Of a stretch of DNA of 64,000 nucleotides, positions 31,281 to 42,339 are shown in pieces. Both the position numbers and the translations under genes were made by a program. How positions within the stretch are numbered: the stretch's first letter is position 1; every line of letters begins with the position of its first letter. The notes beneath the pieces were generated by a model. That model was not told the DNA's origin, did no database searches, and saw nothing but the letters and a program-made list of their open reading frames with translations. This DNA is from Escallonia rubra (Eukaryota > Streptophyta > Magnoliopsida > Escalloniales > Escalloniaceae). The stretch covers positions 1-64,000 of the forward strand of contig JAVXUO010002918.1 in assembly GCA_033065855.1 (NCBI GenBank), in the 5' to 3' direction.

Positions 31281-33700
31281 GGTATGTAATATCCCTCACT
31301 TTTTGAGCTATTTAAGGTAACTATCTGTGACCCAAAAAAATAAACGTGCAATAATTGTGAACAATGCCCGGGTATTAGTAGAGTATGAAAGCTTAAAATG
31401 ATTTTGAGGTCAAAATGTAATTTTGAAAACTTTTGGGGTCATTTGTAAGTTTGAAAAACTTTGGGGGCTAATTTGCAAATTTGAAAAGTATGCATTTATT
31501 TGTCAAGATTTTAGAAATTAGGTCAATTACAATTGCCACCTCCTACTTATTTTAATTTTGATTGATTTTATTATAAAATGTGGGATGGAATTTTATGGAA
31601 ATAAAAGAAAACAAAATTAGAAAATAATTTTGGGAGGAAAATGAAGAAAAAAAAGAGAAAAGAAGAAATAGTAAACAAGAACAGAAAATAGAGAAGAACA
31701 AAGAGGGGGAAGAAGAAGAAATTCGGGCAAGAATCATAGAGATAGGGATCTCTTCAAGGGTATCTCTCTACCCATTCTAAGTGTGATTTAAGTTTTTGTG
31801 TGTGTGTTTTTAGACACTGTGTGCATGTGTGTGTGTTCATTGGGTGTGTTTAGGTATTACCGTTGTAGGATTATAGGGGATTTGAGAGTGTAACTGTGTG
31901 TGTGTTTTTGGCAAGTATATGTGTATTTAGTGTGTGTAGGGGTAGGGAAAAGTGACCGTGAGTGTGGTCAGTGTGTTTAGTGTGTGTGTGTGTATCCAGG
32001 TAAAATATGTGTGGGTAGGGGAGAGATAACCGTATGCTATGGTATATTTTTTTGTGTGCGCAAATGTGTGTGTGATAATATGTGTGAAATTGTGTGTATA
32101 ATAGGTGTAGCTATATGAGTTATAGTGTATTTGGGCAGGGGTATGTGTGCTAGATGTATGTTTGCGAGCTGTGTGAGTATGTGTACAAGTGTGTGTGTGT
32201 GTTCAATCTAAATGTATGTGAATAGTAAGTGTAATTGTCACCGCGAGGAGGGGGGGGGGGGACGCTAGTGTTAAGCAGTTTGTACGAATTTTTATAAAGA
32301 GTTTAGATCATAATCTGATAAAGTTAAAACAATGACCTCTGATATTTTTACGAGATGTACGTTGTGGGAAATTTTGGAATTTTTTGGTGTCCGCGAATGA
32401 TGCTACATTAGGATATCAATTAAAAAGAATTCTTAAATTATTTGACATAGAAAATCAAGTTATTTTAATCTGAAAATTTTAGGGGAACCTTATATTACTG
32501 AGATGTTTCCTTTCTAAAATTTTGTGCCAATTCGAGCTTTATAGCACTTTTTAGCATAACCGACTTCTGAGTGCTCGGTCCGGACACCGACTCAGACGAA
32601 AATTTCTTAAGTTACTTTTTATCTTAAAAATGACTTCAAGATGCTTAAAATAGTGTTTTAAAGTATTTTTGAGATTTTTCAGTCCGGAAATCCCCAGGGG
32701 GGGTATTTTGGTGCCACCCAGATGAGGTATTTTGATAATTTTACCTATAAATGTACTTTTGGATAAATTCACATACGGTAAGGATAATTAGTGATTTTAC
32801 TTATGGGAAGGACATTTTGGTAATTTAAGTATGAAAGGGGTGTTTTTGATAATTTTATACATAAATGGGCATTTTGGTAATTTTACTTGCTCGGTGAGGG
32901 GGGTTCATTATGGGATTATTCGAAAGTCAGTATTGAGTTTATAACATCGTGGAGTAGACTGTAATCTGATCATTTGATTGTTCCATTTATGTTAAAGGAA
33001 AAGATTTTTCGGTTAGGATAATTTAGCTTAAGATTCGGGTAAGATTTTCTATCTGAACCCCGGGTAAGAATTTCTATCCGAACCCTAATTTTGATAGCTT
33101 GTGTTTGTAAGTTTCCTTTCGATTCGTTTATCGCTATTATCAAACACTGATATATGAATTAATATCAACATGTTATTGCCAAGGAGACCCCAACGTTGAA
33201 CTTGAATTGGTTATTTTGGAGATCTTGTTGATGCTCGCCTGTTATTGCATGCTGAGCAAATTTCATAACTGTTTGCGTCCTTTCTTTTGTTTTGTTGTTG
33301 TGCCTAAATTCAATAATTGTTTGTATTTCTTCTTGCTACTTGTTTGGGCTATTCTTGAATTCTGGGTGATGAATTGCTATCAGCATGTTTAATTGTCATT
33401 GAAACCCAAATTGATATTGGTTATTTAAATTCATGTTGGTGCTCAACTTTGTTGCATGTCAAGCATTGAGTTCCTTGTTGATTCTTTGATTGTTTTCTTC
33501 TGTATTGACTTAGGAATCTGTTCTTAGGGAGGGGTTATAAGGATGCTTGTCCATGCTTCCGAAGGGAAACACAGGCTGGTCTCTTGAACGAAGAAAATGG
33601 TTAGTTATTGTACATCATGTATGTGTACACTTTCCGTGCATTGCTGACTCTACCTAGGATCAATACTATTTAATTTTTTTTACATATTATCTTACATTGA
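31281..33700 (+). mobile_element. Long LTR-like segment beginning TGTAATATCCC
   Basis: The start TGTAATATCCCTCAC (31287) resembles TGTAATACCCTGCACC at 16269. Inside are the TG-rich tract (31795-32235), an 11-G run (32251-32261) and tandem GGTATTTTGGTAATTTT units (32690-32885). No TG..CA right border or target duplication was found, so the right limit is approximate. It follows the gag remnant directly and may be an insertion into it. Confidence 0.4.
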
Positions 33701-34410
33701 ATGTTTTGAAAAATAATTGGAATGCATGTCTTGATATCTGATTGAAGGGAATCGAGTTGAAACATTTTTCCATATTGTGATCAAATTGTTTGTGATTATC
33801 TGAAACATTTTTCATATTGTCTTAAAAATATATGTGTTTATTTTGAAGTCTTTTGAAAAATCATCAATGCATTTAAAAAATGGTAATTTTCAAAATGATC
33901 TTTAAATGTATTTGGTTGAAAAGAAAGAAAAAGACACCATATTACATAGATAAACTTATACCATATACTGATAATTCTAAGAAAGAGTATTAAAGTATGA
34001 TGTTAAAATACAACATGATTATACCAGAATACAGATTAATCATCGATGACATAATTCAAACGTCACAATGAGAAAATACAAATGTCACAATAAAAAAATA
34101 CACACAAAGTAGTTATGAGTTGACTGCAAACATCTCAAGATTTAAATCTAATTAATATCACACCAAAGGTAAAATAAAAGGCCATGAGTTAACTCTAAAA
34201 TTTAAAAATATCATCTATGTGAGTGAAATGGTTTAAAAAACCCTAAGACTTAAAAGTCATTAAAATTTTAATAATCATTATCTCAAGGGTAATATAGATA
34301 TTATTAAAGTAATATTTATGATAGTATCACTTTTTTCCATTTTTTCTCAATTTTTAAAGTGAAGAAAGCTTAAACCTTTTTCTTTTCTCTTTTTAAAATC
34401 TCAAAACTAA
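33701..34410. other. AT-rich spacer
   Basis: No gene or element recognised. Confidence 0.4.
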
Positions 34411-35310
34411 GGATCTATTTGACAAAGCTGTGGTTTTTAGTTTTGGTTTTCAAAAAAATTAAAATCAACTTTAGTTGTGAATATTTTTTTTCCGGAGAAA
34501 AAATAAGTGGATGTTTGGTAAAGAGTTTTTGTTTTAAGTTTCCTTTCCTCATTCTTTTAGTTTTCATTTTTCTTTAAAATATTCTCTTCTTCTGCAACAA
34601 ATAGCCATGTACAACGCCAATCACCTCCACCACCAAACTCGCACCACCATAATCACCACCCCTTTTTATCAAAACACAGATTTGCAACGACGATGGCGCG
34701 ATTGGGTGTGATTGGTGAAGCTTGTGGGCATGGTAGAGGTGACGACGATGGCTGCAACGTCTGATTTAAGTAAGACGATTGGTCATTGCAGATTTGCAAC
34801 GATGATTGTGGGGTAGAGCACACCTGCGAAGGTGGGCAGATCTGCGACGGTGGGATGGCGGCGACATGGTAGGAATGTGAGTGGCGACGGTGGTGAGGTG
34901 ACGACTCTTGTCTCGATGCTGGTCGTGGGTGTGTGTGGTCGGCGGTGCTGGGTCATGGTGTTGGCGGTAGTGGTGGGAGGGACGTTGGCAGTGCTTATGG
35001 TTGTCAAAGGGGAGTGGTGTGTGGTGATGGTGGAAATGGCAGTGGTGGTAGGTCATGGTGATGGTGGCAGGTCTGGTCGTGGTGGTGCTCTATGTGTGAT
35101 GGAGGTTTTGTTAAAACATTGTTCATTTTTTTGCTTCTAACAAAGTTTGAAAGTTGGATCTCAAAATAAAAAATCAAAATTGAAGACCTAAAACTCCAAA
35201 ATAGAGTTTCTAAAAACAATCCCGTTTTAAAAACTGAAGGGAAAAAACGAAAACCGTTTGTTAAATGGATTTTTAAAATTGAAAAAAAAAAAAAACTCAT
35301 AAACGCTACC
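34411..35310. mobile_element. TTTGACA-type MITE with G-rich core
   Basis: The left end GGATCTATTTGACAAAG and the right end CATAAACGCTACC (inward GGTAGCGTTTATG) form a weak inverted pair resembling the ends at 6522-7050. Subterminal AGTTTTGGTTTTCAAAA on the left and TTTTAAAACTGAAGG near the right follow the same pattern. The core (34680-35100) is full of GGTGG/GGCGG repeats. It ends 140 bp before the ALP1-like start codon and so may lie in that gene's promoter. Confidence 0.5.
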
Positions 35311-35449
35311 TAAATACAAGGAAGGAAATTTCCTTTTTTTTTTGTCCTCAGAAAACAACTCGCAAACATTCCCAACGGTAAAACACAACAAGAGGTAACC
35401 TTCGGAAGCTGCACTGCACACCCCAAAGTCCAAAGCACCATCAACAACC

Positions 35450-36727
35450 ATGCCCGCCGGCGGCGGAGTAGCAAAGCATCCCACCACCAAACGCAAACCC
35501 AAAAAACTCCACCACCACCAGAACCTCACTCACCTCCTCACCCTCTCCTCCTCCGCGGCTTCATCTGCCCACTCATTCCTCCTCCGCCACGACCTCCTCC
35601 TCCTCCCCCGCCAGTCCCTCTCCCTCCACTCCCACCACTCCTCCCTCTCTCATCTCCTCTCCCGCCTCCAACCCCACTCTCTCTCCAAACTGCTGCCACC
35701 ACCACAACCTCCGCCGTGTTGGTTCCACCGCTTCCTCTCTTCCGCCACCGCCAACTACGACACCCGCTGGACCCACTCCTTCCGCATGTCAAAACCCTCC
35801 TTCATCCTTCTCCTCCGTCTCCTTACCCCCTCCCTTCTCCCTCTCTCCCCCACCACCCCCATTTACGCCCTCGCCGCCACCCTCTTCCGCCTCGCCCACG
35901 CCGCCCCTTTCCAATCCCTCTCCCCCCTCTTCGGCCTCGATCCGCCCACCGCCTGCAGATCCTTCTACACTGTATGCAAAGCCATCATCGATAAACTCGG
36001 CCATCTCTTCGAATTTCGCTCCGATTTGAACCGCATCGTGGTGGGTTTCGGCTGGATTTCGCTTCCCAATTGCTGTGGTGTTTTGGGGTATGATGCATTT
36101 AAGGTGGATGGTGACCTGTTGGGGGAAAATGGGTCGTTGTTAGTTCAGGCTTTAGTGGATTCCGAGGGGAGATTCCTGGATGTATCGGCCGGGTGGCCGA
36201 GTACAGTAAAGCCCGACTCGATTCTACGCCAGTCGGAGCTGTTCTCTGGCGTGGAGGAATTGAGGGAGTTGTTGAATGGGCCGTGTTTTCAGCTGAGTGA
36301 TGGCAATGCCATCCCTCAGTACGTACTAGGTGGCTCTTGCTTGCCTCTTTTACCTTGGCTTCTCACGCCTTTTGGTGGATCTAATGAGAGTAGGACTACT
36401 GTGAGTTCGTCTGAGGCAGCTTATAACTCGGTGCATGGACGAGGGATGGAGTTGGCTGGAAAGGCGTTTGGGAGAGTTAGGGCCGAGTGGCAGCTGCTGT
36501 TGAGGCCGTGGAAAGAAGAGTGCATCGAGTCGTTCCCTTTCGTTGTTGTGACATGTTGTTTGCTGCATAATTTTCTTATCAAGTGCAGTGAGGCATTGCC
36601 TGATGTAAATCTAGGCCATTCAAGTAATCACGATCTCCCCCTTTTTGAAGGGGAGGAGGATGATAGTGCTCACGGGATTAGGAATGCTCTTGCGTTGCAC
36701 TTGAGTCGGGTAAGTCAGATGAGATGA
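35450..36727 (+). CDS. ALP1/HARBI1-like protein, domesticated PIF/Harbinger nuclease
   Basis: Single-exon frame of 425 residues from ATG at 35450. Plant ALP1-like proteins derive from the PIF/Harbinger transposase; Arabidopsis ALP1 antagonises Polycomb silencing. The N-terminal 120 residues are His-, Ser- and Leu-rich. The DDE_Tnp_4-like fold follows: LPNCCGVLGYDAF near residue 205, LVQALVDSEGRFLDVSAGWP at 232-251, DSILRQSELF at 254-263, LPWLLTPF near 303, and GMELAGKAFGRVRAEW near 331. The Asp of the second block and the Glu of the third are present. In the first block the usual Asp of CCGVID is replaced (CCGVLG), so nuclease activity is doubtful, as expected of a host gene. The frame is intact over 1.3 kb, and first-half codon use is strongly C-rich. 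Antisense Gly-rich frames are shadows. Confidence 0.88.
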   Translation: MPAGGGVAKHPTTKRKPKKLHHHQNLTHLLTLSSSAASSAHSFLLRHDLLLLPRQSLSLHSHHSSLSHLLSRLQPHSLSKLLPPPQPPPCWFHRFLSSATANYDTRWTHSFRMSKPSFILLLRLLTPSLLPLSPTTPIYALAATLFRLAHAAPFQSLSPLFGLDPPTACRSFYTVCKAIIDKLGHLFEFRSDLNRIVVGFGWISLPNCCGVLGYDAFKVDGDLLGENGSLLVQALVDSEGRFLDVSAGWPSTVKPDSILRQSELFSGVEELRELLNGPCFQLSDGNAIPQYVLGGSCLPLLPWLLTPFGGSNESRTTVSSSEAAYNSVHGRGMELAGKAFGRVRAEWQLLLRPWKEECIESFPFVVVTCCLLHNFLIKCSEALPDVNLGHSSNHDLPLFEGEEDDSAHGIRNALALHLSRVSQMR

Positions 36728-37744
36728 ATTCTGTGATGATGCTTGTATTGTGCTGTTTCTTTTGGTTGTAAACACGCTATGCCCCTGTGGTATTTTAGTA
36801 GTGAATTCATGCCCATGTTGAGGTTTACTACCTTCCTCTTTAGTTTGCTATGCCTATATATGCGTAACATTTATTTCTTTTTCACTTGGTCTGTTTATGA
36901 TCTCAAGGAGAGTACCCTACACACCACATTCTGGGAACAAGGAAGAAACCCTATACTGCATCAATAATTTTGCGATTCTAATACTCATTAGGCACAAAAA
37001 ACGAGCCCTGCAGAGCTGAACGACTTTAAAAATCAAAGGCTTATCAACCAAATCTGTGTGTACTTGCAATTTAAATGTATACAACCAGGCTAACAATCAG
37101 AATCTAGTATCAAACTTTCTTTAGCCAATGCATCTAAAAAAACAGCATCTTACTTTAGGGACAATGATGTAAATAGAGGTCTCATCACCCGTATTAGAAA
37201 GGCAGTTAATTTTTTTAATTAAATGAGAAAGATGCGCCATAATTCTTTTTCAAATGTGCTCCTCTAATAGTAGTTATATATTATCATCTGTATTTTTAAT
37301 TAAAATGTGATTTACTTTTCATATTTTGGTTATGGGGTTGAAGGTGGTGGGTGGTTTTGGTGGGGGGTGTTTGGAGAGGTGAATGATACAGCTTTTCCTG
37401 GTCTACAATTAGCCATGACTAGCTTAGCCCTTAGCCTTTTATTAAACAATTGCTCTTCCCTGCTTTATACGGAATGGTGTATATGTTATGTTAGTGACTT
37501 GGCATGCCACAGCAAAAGTTAGCAAGACCCAGAAACTTTGGGTGCATCCAAGCCAATAGCGGTACAATGCAGGTTATAAGTAGATAGAAGAGATTTTAGT
37601 TCCAATTACAAAGGTGGGGGAAAGGGGACATTTCTAGCAGGGTACATTTGACCTTGGCGCTGAAATCGTTCTCTAATTTATTTGCGTTTGTGGAGTTTAC
37701 TGTTGGTGGAAGTGGTTCACTGGCAGAGCAGCTTCTGAGTACAG
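36728..37744. other. 3' flank of the ALP1-like gene and spacer
   Basis: Probable 3' untranslated sequence followed by AT-rich DNA; no further gene recognised. Confidence 0.4.
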
Positions 37745-39291
37745 GTTTCTCACAAAGAAGCGGATTTTCGTTTGCTTATTTCATCAGAAGTTTGAATATG
37801 GTTTGCCTGAGGTATCATTCCAGATAAGTTATTGAATGACAAATTGAAGGAACCAAGACCGTCAGTGTTAGCAAGTTGAGAAGGACTGCCTCCACTTAGC
37901 TTGTTGAATGAAAGATCCATGCTTCCTATGCCCTTCAAGTTTGAAAATGTTGTCGGAATTATCCCTCTGAGGCAATCGTGGGACAACTTCGGAGATTTAG
38001 TATCAACTATATTCCCAATCACAAGTGGCATGAGGCCAGTAAACTTGTTGCAAGACAAATCAATTACTGAGAAAATGTCTAAGATCTTTCCCCGGTACGC
38101 GAGAGGATTGATTTTGTTGTGACCTTTATAAGTGCTTCTTGATTCGATGATGTGAATAATGTAGTTGCTCTGTTGTAGTCATCTACATAGCTTATAAAGG
38201 ATGATAGTATTGGATATCCATGATAATGTGAATAATGTAGTTGCTCTGTAGTAGTCATCTACATAGCTTACAGACGATGGTAATATTGGATATCCATGTG
38301 AATTCTGTTCAGTGCTGGCTCAAGTGATGTTACTGGGCAAGGGGGGATGCAACCAGAAAGGCTATTGTGTCAGAGATTAATCAAGCTTAGCCAGGACAAG
38401 TGACAAAACTGAGTTAAGATCTCGCCTCCGAAATGATTATTATTCACTAGCAGAATGCTCGGACCAAAAGGCTGTCAATCCAGTCTGGCATGGGACTACT
38501 AACTGATAGTGGCTAAGATCTAACACCACCAACCTGCCATTTGAAATTGCATGAGAATGCAGTCCTTTTATCCTGTTTTTGGACTACTGAACATACCTGA
38601 TATCGGATCGGCCGAAGCAAGCAGGTAAAATGCCAGTGATTTTGCTCTTTGAGAGGTCCAAAATACGAAGCGAATTAGGTAGGCAGAATGCAGTTGGAAA
38701 GGGACCACCAAGATTGTAATTATCTTACACAAATGACACACAGCATCTAGACAAGCTATCTGGGATTATGACAATATTCACGTCCAGCTCTAAGGAACGC
38801 AACCTAGTCCGGTGTTAAGGCCTGGATAGTATTGAGCCTTGCCAAGCTGTTCGTTATGTTGGCTGATAGTCCCAAGGGATCTAAAAAGGGCAACCCATTG
38901 CCAAGCTGTTCGGTATGTTGCCAGACAATTGATTGTTGGACACATTAAGATATACCAGAGAGGCCATGCCACCAAATGAGGAGGGAATACCACCTTTAAA
39001 GCAATTTGCAGACGATACTTGAGACTTCAATACCAGGGAAACAGATGCCAATGTCTTCAGGGATGTTGTTGAAATAGGATTGATGGCAGCTGTTGGGGTG
39101 AAAGCATTGATCGGGAGAAGCAGCAGCTGTAACTCTGTATTCTTCTCAATTAACAAGAGCAAAATCTTCCCGTTAAAGTTCACGTGGTAAAGCTCAATTC
39201 TATTGAGGTTATGCTGGTGGTAGAGAAACTTGGGCAAGGCTGCACTATTTGTATGTTTAGTTTTCCCTAAGACTAGTTGCTCATGCAACAA
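37745..39291 (-). pseudogene. Decayed LRR receptor-like protein gene (paralogue of 55377-61180)
   Basis: Read on the minus strand it follows the last exon of the intact gene: ALPKFLYHQHNLNRIELYHV (near 39230), GGIPSSFGGMASLVYLNVSNN and LSGNIPNSLAMGC (39000-38880), then fragments of further repeats, and at the end SCNKFTGLMPLVIGN, FSNLKGIGSMDLSFNKLSG, LANTDGLGSFNLSFNNLSG. Several frameshifts, stops and an internal 76-bp tandem duplication (38151-38302) break it. The transmembrane segment and the N-terminal exons were not found nearby. Confidence 0.82.
38151..38302. repeat. 76-bp tandem duplication within the LRR pseudogene
   Basis: TGTGAATAATGTAGTTGCTC at 38151 recurs at 38227 and both copies run through CATCTACATAGCTTA to GGATATCCATG. 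It lies in the region corresponding to the island domain of the intact gene. Confidence 0.85.
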
Positions 39292-40390
39292 TATCTCTAT
39301 ATAATGCGCAAAAAGCCAAAATGGTAATGAAACGTACCATTCACTTCGAGAAAATGGTAATGCTTTCCGATACGGTATTCATAACTGATCATTATCTTCC
39401 TTTCTCCATCTCCCGCTCCTCCCTGGAAGAAAAATCACGCCACTATCATCGACCACCGATACCCCATCATTGGAAGAAAAATCACTACCTCGACCCAGAT
39501 CTCCCCCCTTAACAACCCTCGTGATTCATTACTGCCGTAGACGGTATCCACCTTCGCCACCAACTTTAGCATAAAAGTATGAAGTCATGGAGGGAAACAC
39601 GCATGCATTTCAACCATTTTGGATTAAGCAGAATGTAAGTATTATGTTCTCTTTGGATACTCTGTATTGCCTCCTCTTAGTCTGTGACAGTGAGTCACAG
39701 TGCCTCTTAACAAGTTGGCTTCAAAGCACAGTGTTAAAGTGAGTTTAATGCCACGCGCATGATGGAATTCAAATTACACTTGTTCTAGCATTGAAATACT
39801 TATCTAGCACACTTAGAATGAGAATCTATTACAAGCTTACCCTTTCAATTTATGAAAAATTACATGTTTTCTTTGAATTGTTCCAGCATTGAACGCAAAG
39901 GAGACTTTTCGGGAATGTGAAAATCTGCTCAGAGGCCATATTGGCGTTCTTTACATAAAAGAATTCTCGCCCAAAGTGCTCGGCTTTTAGGTATAAAAAG
40001 AGTTTCTTAATTCCCTGAAGGTTGACGAATATGACATCATTGTTGGACGCATAACAAGAAATATCTCTAGGTCGCTTGCTTTAGGTGACTCATGCCCATT
40101 GAATTATTGCCGGTGAAGCAAAAAGTTTTTGACACGTTGTCTCCAAGACACAATCGAAGTTAAACAGTTGTTTCATTTGTATTTTTTTGAACTGTTGACA
40201 TGCTTCACCTGATACTCTATCAAAATGGTTATAAAACTAATGTAAAACATAAATGAAAAAGAGAGAGAGCTTATTAGGTTAGTACGTAAAATGATTCCAT
40301 TTATTGGTGAGTTTCAAAGGTAAATGTTTAATTCACAAATTAGTCGTTGCAACATTTGTTACAAGACGTCAATTGTGAAAGTCATTATCT
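39292..40390. other. Spacer between the LRR pseudogene and the Pack-MULE
   Basis: No gene or element recognised; short frames lack domains. Confidence 0.4.
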
Positions 40391-40624
40391 AAAAAAGATG
40401 GGGTTAATTTTACGCTACACCTCATACTTAGGGGTCAGTTGTACCCAGCACCTTATGGTTCTAATTTTGGCATCCCGCACCAAAATTTTGAAAAATCTTG
40501 GCACCCAGCACCAGATGACGACGGTCAAGAGGCACTTTGACCACACGTCTGTTAGTTTTTCAGGGGCAAAATAGTCTTATTGCCCTTTGTCATGCAGCTT
40601 CCTCACCTCCGCCGAGCTCCCTTC

Positions 40625-41098
40625 TCAAGCCAACACGCATCCTGACGTGCTCAAATCAACGATCGGCGCCGTCCCCCACGTCTCGCTCTCCTCTTCCTCG
40701 TCCTCACACAGCACAGCAATAAGTTCAATCTGACTCGTCGCGAGCGACTCGAGCCACCGCCTCCACTCCCTCCGGTTCGTATACGGCCTCGGATCCGACA
40801 GCACGGTGGACACGAACCGGAAAGTGATCTCCAACGCTTGTAAAGCCGGTTTCAGAACCGACTCGTTTTTCCAATCCGGAAACTCCTTGGCATCCCAGAT
40901 CTTCTTCAGCTCCAGTAGACGCAGGTAGTGCTCGTAGGCCGAGCAAGCCGGTATGCTCAGCTTGTTCGATGGCCTCGGCGCCAGATCCGCGACGCGAACC
41001 GGCGGCAGCACCGGTATGCTCAGCTTGTTCGATGGCCTCGACGATTTGGTTCGTATATCGGGAGACACCATGTTTGCTTTGCAGTTGAGCCCGGCCAT
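40625..41098 (-). pseudogene. Captured 5' fragment of an HSPRO (Hs1pro-1-like) gene inside the Pack-MULE
   Basis: HSPRO proteins (nematode-resistance-protein-like, stress-related in Arabidopsis) start with a conserved Hs1pro-1 N-terminal domain. This frame of 157 residues opens with ATG at 41096-41098 (MAGLNCKANMVS) and contains YEHYLRLLELKKIWDAKEF, LKPALQALEITFRFVSTVL, SDPRPYTNRREWRRWLESL, ATSQIELIAVLCED and GTAPIVDLSTSG, in family order. The rest of the roughly 480-residue protein is missing; the frame ends near the element's inner terminal sequence. Two copies of RPSNKLSIP lie 21 codons apart, a 63-bp in-frame repeat. The frame is open, so the element could still express a short protein, but most of the gene is absent. 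Confidence 0.85.
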
Positions 41099-41189
41099 AC
41101 TTTGAGCTTGCTTGCAAGTTTGTTGGGAAGATGGCAGAGATGAGCAATTTCTAATTAGTCACGAGTAAAGGGCTTTTTGCGTTTATTTT

Positions 41190-41427
41190 GGTTCAAATTG
41201 CAGGAAACAGAGGAAAACTCAAGGAAGTGACCCAAAGGGTCCGTAAGTCTCCCGCGAAGATCCCGAGAAAACGGCCGTACTCCGGCGAACTCCCCAGAAA
41301 GACAGAGAGGGGCGCTCGGTCTCCGGTCAGAAGGTCAGCTCCATCGCCGGTCCCGGCGAGGACAGTGACAGGTCAGCGGTGGAATGAGGGGCTGGCTAAT
41401 GGCATCCGGCGGGATCCCATGGAAAGA
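41190..41427 (+). other. Second possible captured segment in the Pack-MULE
   Basis: GGTTCAAATTGCAG followed by an open, Arg/Pro/Ser-rich GC-rich stretch (RKSPAKIPRKRPYSGELP, SPVRRSAPSPVPARTV) looks like an intron end and exon of another gene. The source was not recognised. Confidence 0.35.
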
Positions 41428-41654
41428 TGAATCCAGGGCGCTGGGTAAAATTTTGGCCATGTGTCACTAACTGGGATGACATGTAAGCTTTAGGGGCAAT
41501 AATCCCATTTTGCCCTTGAAAAACTAACAGCCGTCTAGTCAACAGGCAGTTTGATCGTCATTTGGTGTTGGGTGTCAATTTTAAAACCCTAGGGTGCTGG
41601 GTGCAACCGACCCCTAAGTACAGGGTGCTGGGTAAAATTAACCCAAAAAAGATG

Positions 41655-42339
41655 TAGTGAAAAAATATCACGGTTGTTAAGGAAACTAAAATCAATGAAA
41701 AATGTGCAATTGTATCAAGACCCAAATTTTGGATTTCATTTACTCACTTTGCTAAAATACAGCCATTCGCCTCTTAGATATAATAGCACAATTCAAATTG
41801 TTGTTTCAACAATATGTCAGCATAAATGAATGAAATAGAAGCTTTGATCACTCAATACCCTATCAAAATGCCCAGAAATATACATGTATAACATATCAGT
41901 AAGAAATGAAAGAGTGAAAAGATTAAATTGGTGTGTAGACAAACGATTAGAAGTGAGCCCTTTTGTACGTGAGCTAAAGGTAATTATTTAATGCAAACAA
42001 TAGCCATCGTAAATAAGCTAGAAGAGAATAGTTCTGAAATTCATTTTCTGCATAAAATGCACTAGACAAAAACTATGCCCATAGGTAATATGAAAACTAA
42101 AGGTAATGGCAATAATACTAATGAAATGTGAGAACTAAACATCAAAACGGATAGCCCAATGTGGAACCATATAATTGTGCAATTCTACCAAAACTCCCGA
42201 TAAGTATGGGTAAAGGAAAGAAAAAGACCCCAAAACAAGCATGATGATAAAGGAATAGCACTTAAAAAAGCTTAGATGTTGCGTCCATGACTCACAATGC
42301 TTTGTCTATTTTATATTTATTACATGATATATATTTATA
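41655..42339. other. AT-rich spacer
   Basis: No gene or element recognised. It could hold the lost 5' part of the retrotransposon that starts at about 42340, but nothing LTR-like is visible. Confidence 0.4.

Larger units (their letters stand above)
40391..41654. mobile_element. Pack-MULE, 1244 bp, with 10-bp target duplication
   Basis: The element 40401-41644 begins GGGTTAATTTTAC and ends GTAAAATTAACCC. The inverted termini continue for about 60 bp (ACTTAGGGGTCAGTTG against ACTTAGGGGTCGGTTG read inward) and on through TCCCATTTTGCCCTTG-type sequence. AAAAAAGATG flanks it on both sides (40391-40400 and 41645-41654), matching the 9-11 bp duplications of Mutator-like elements. The core is not transposase but host-like coding sequence: an HSPRO fragment (minus) and a second unidentified GC-rich segment (41190-41420). 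Diverged relatives of the right terminus lie at 54045-54220 and 54720-54905. Confidence 0.9.

Noticed and set aside
35538..36004. Glycine-rich antisense proteins
   Set aside because: Shadows of the C-rich first half of the ALP1-like gene.
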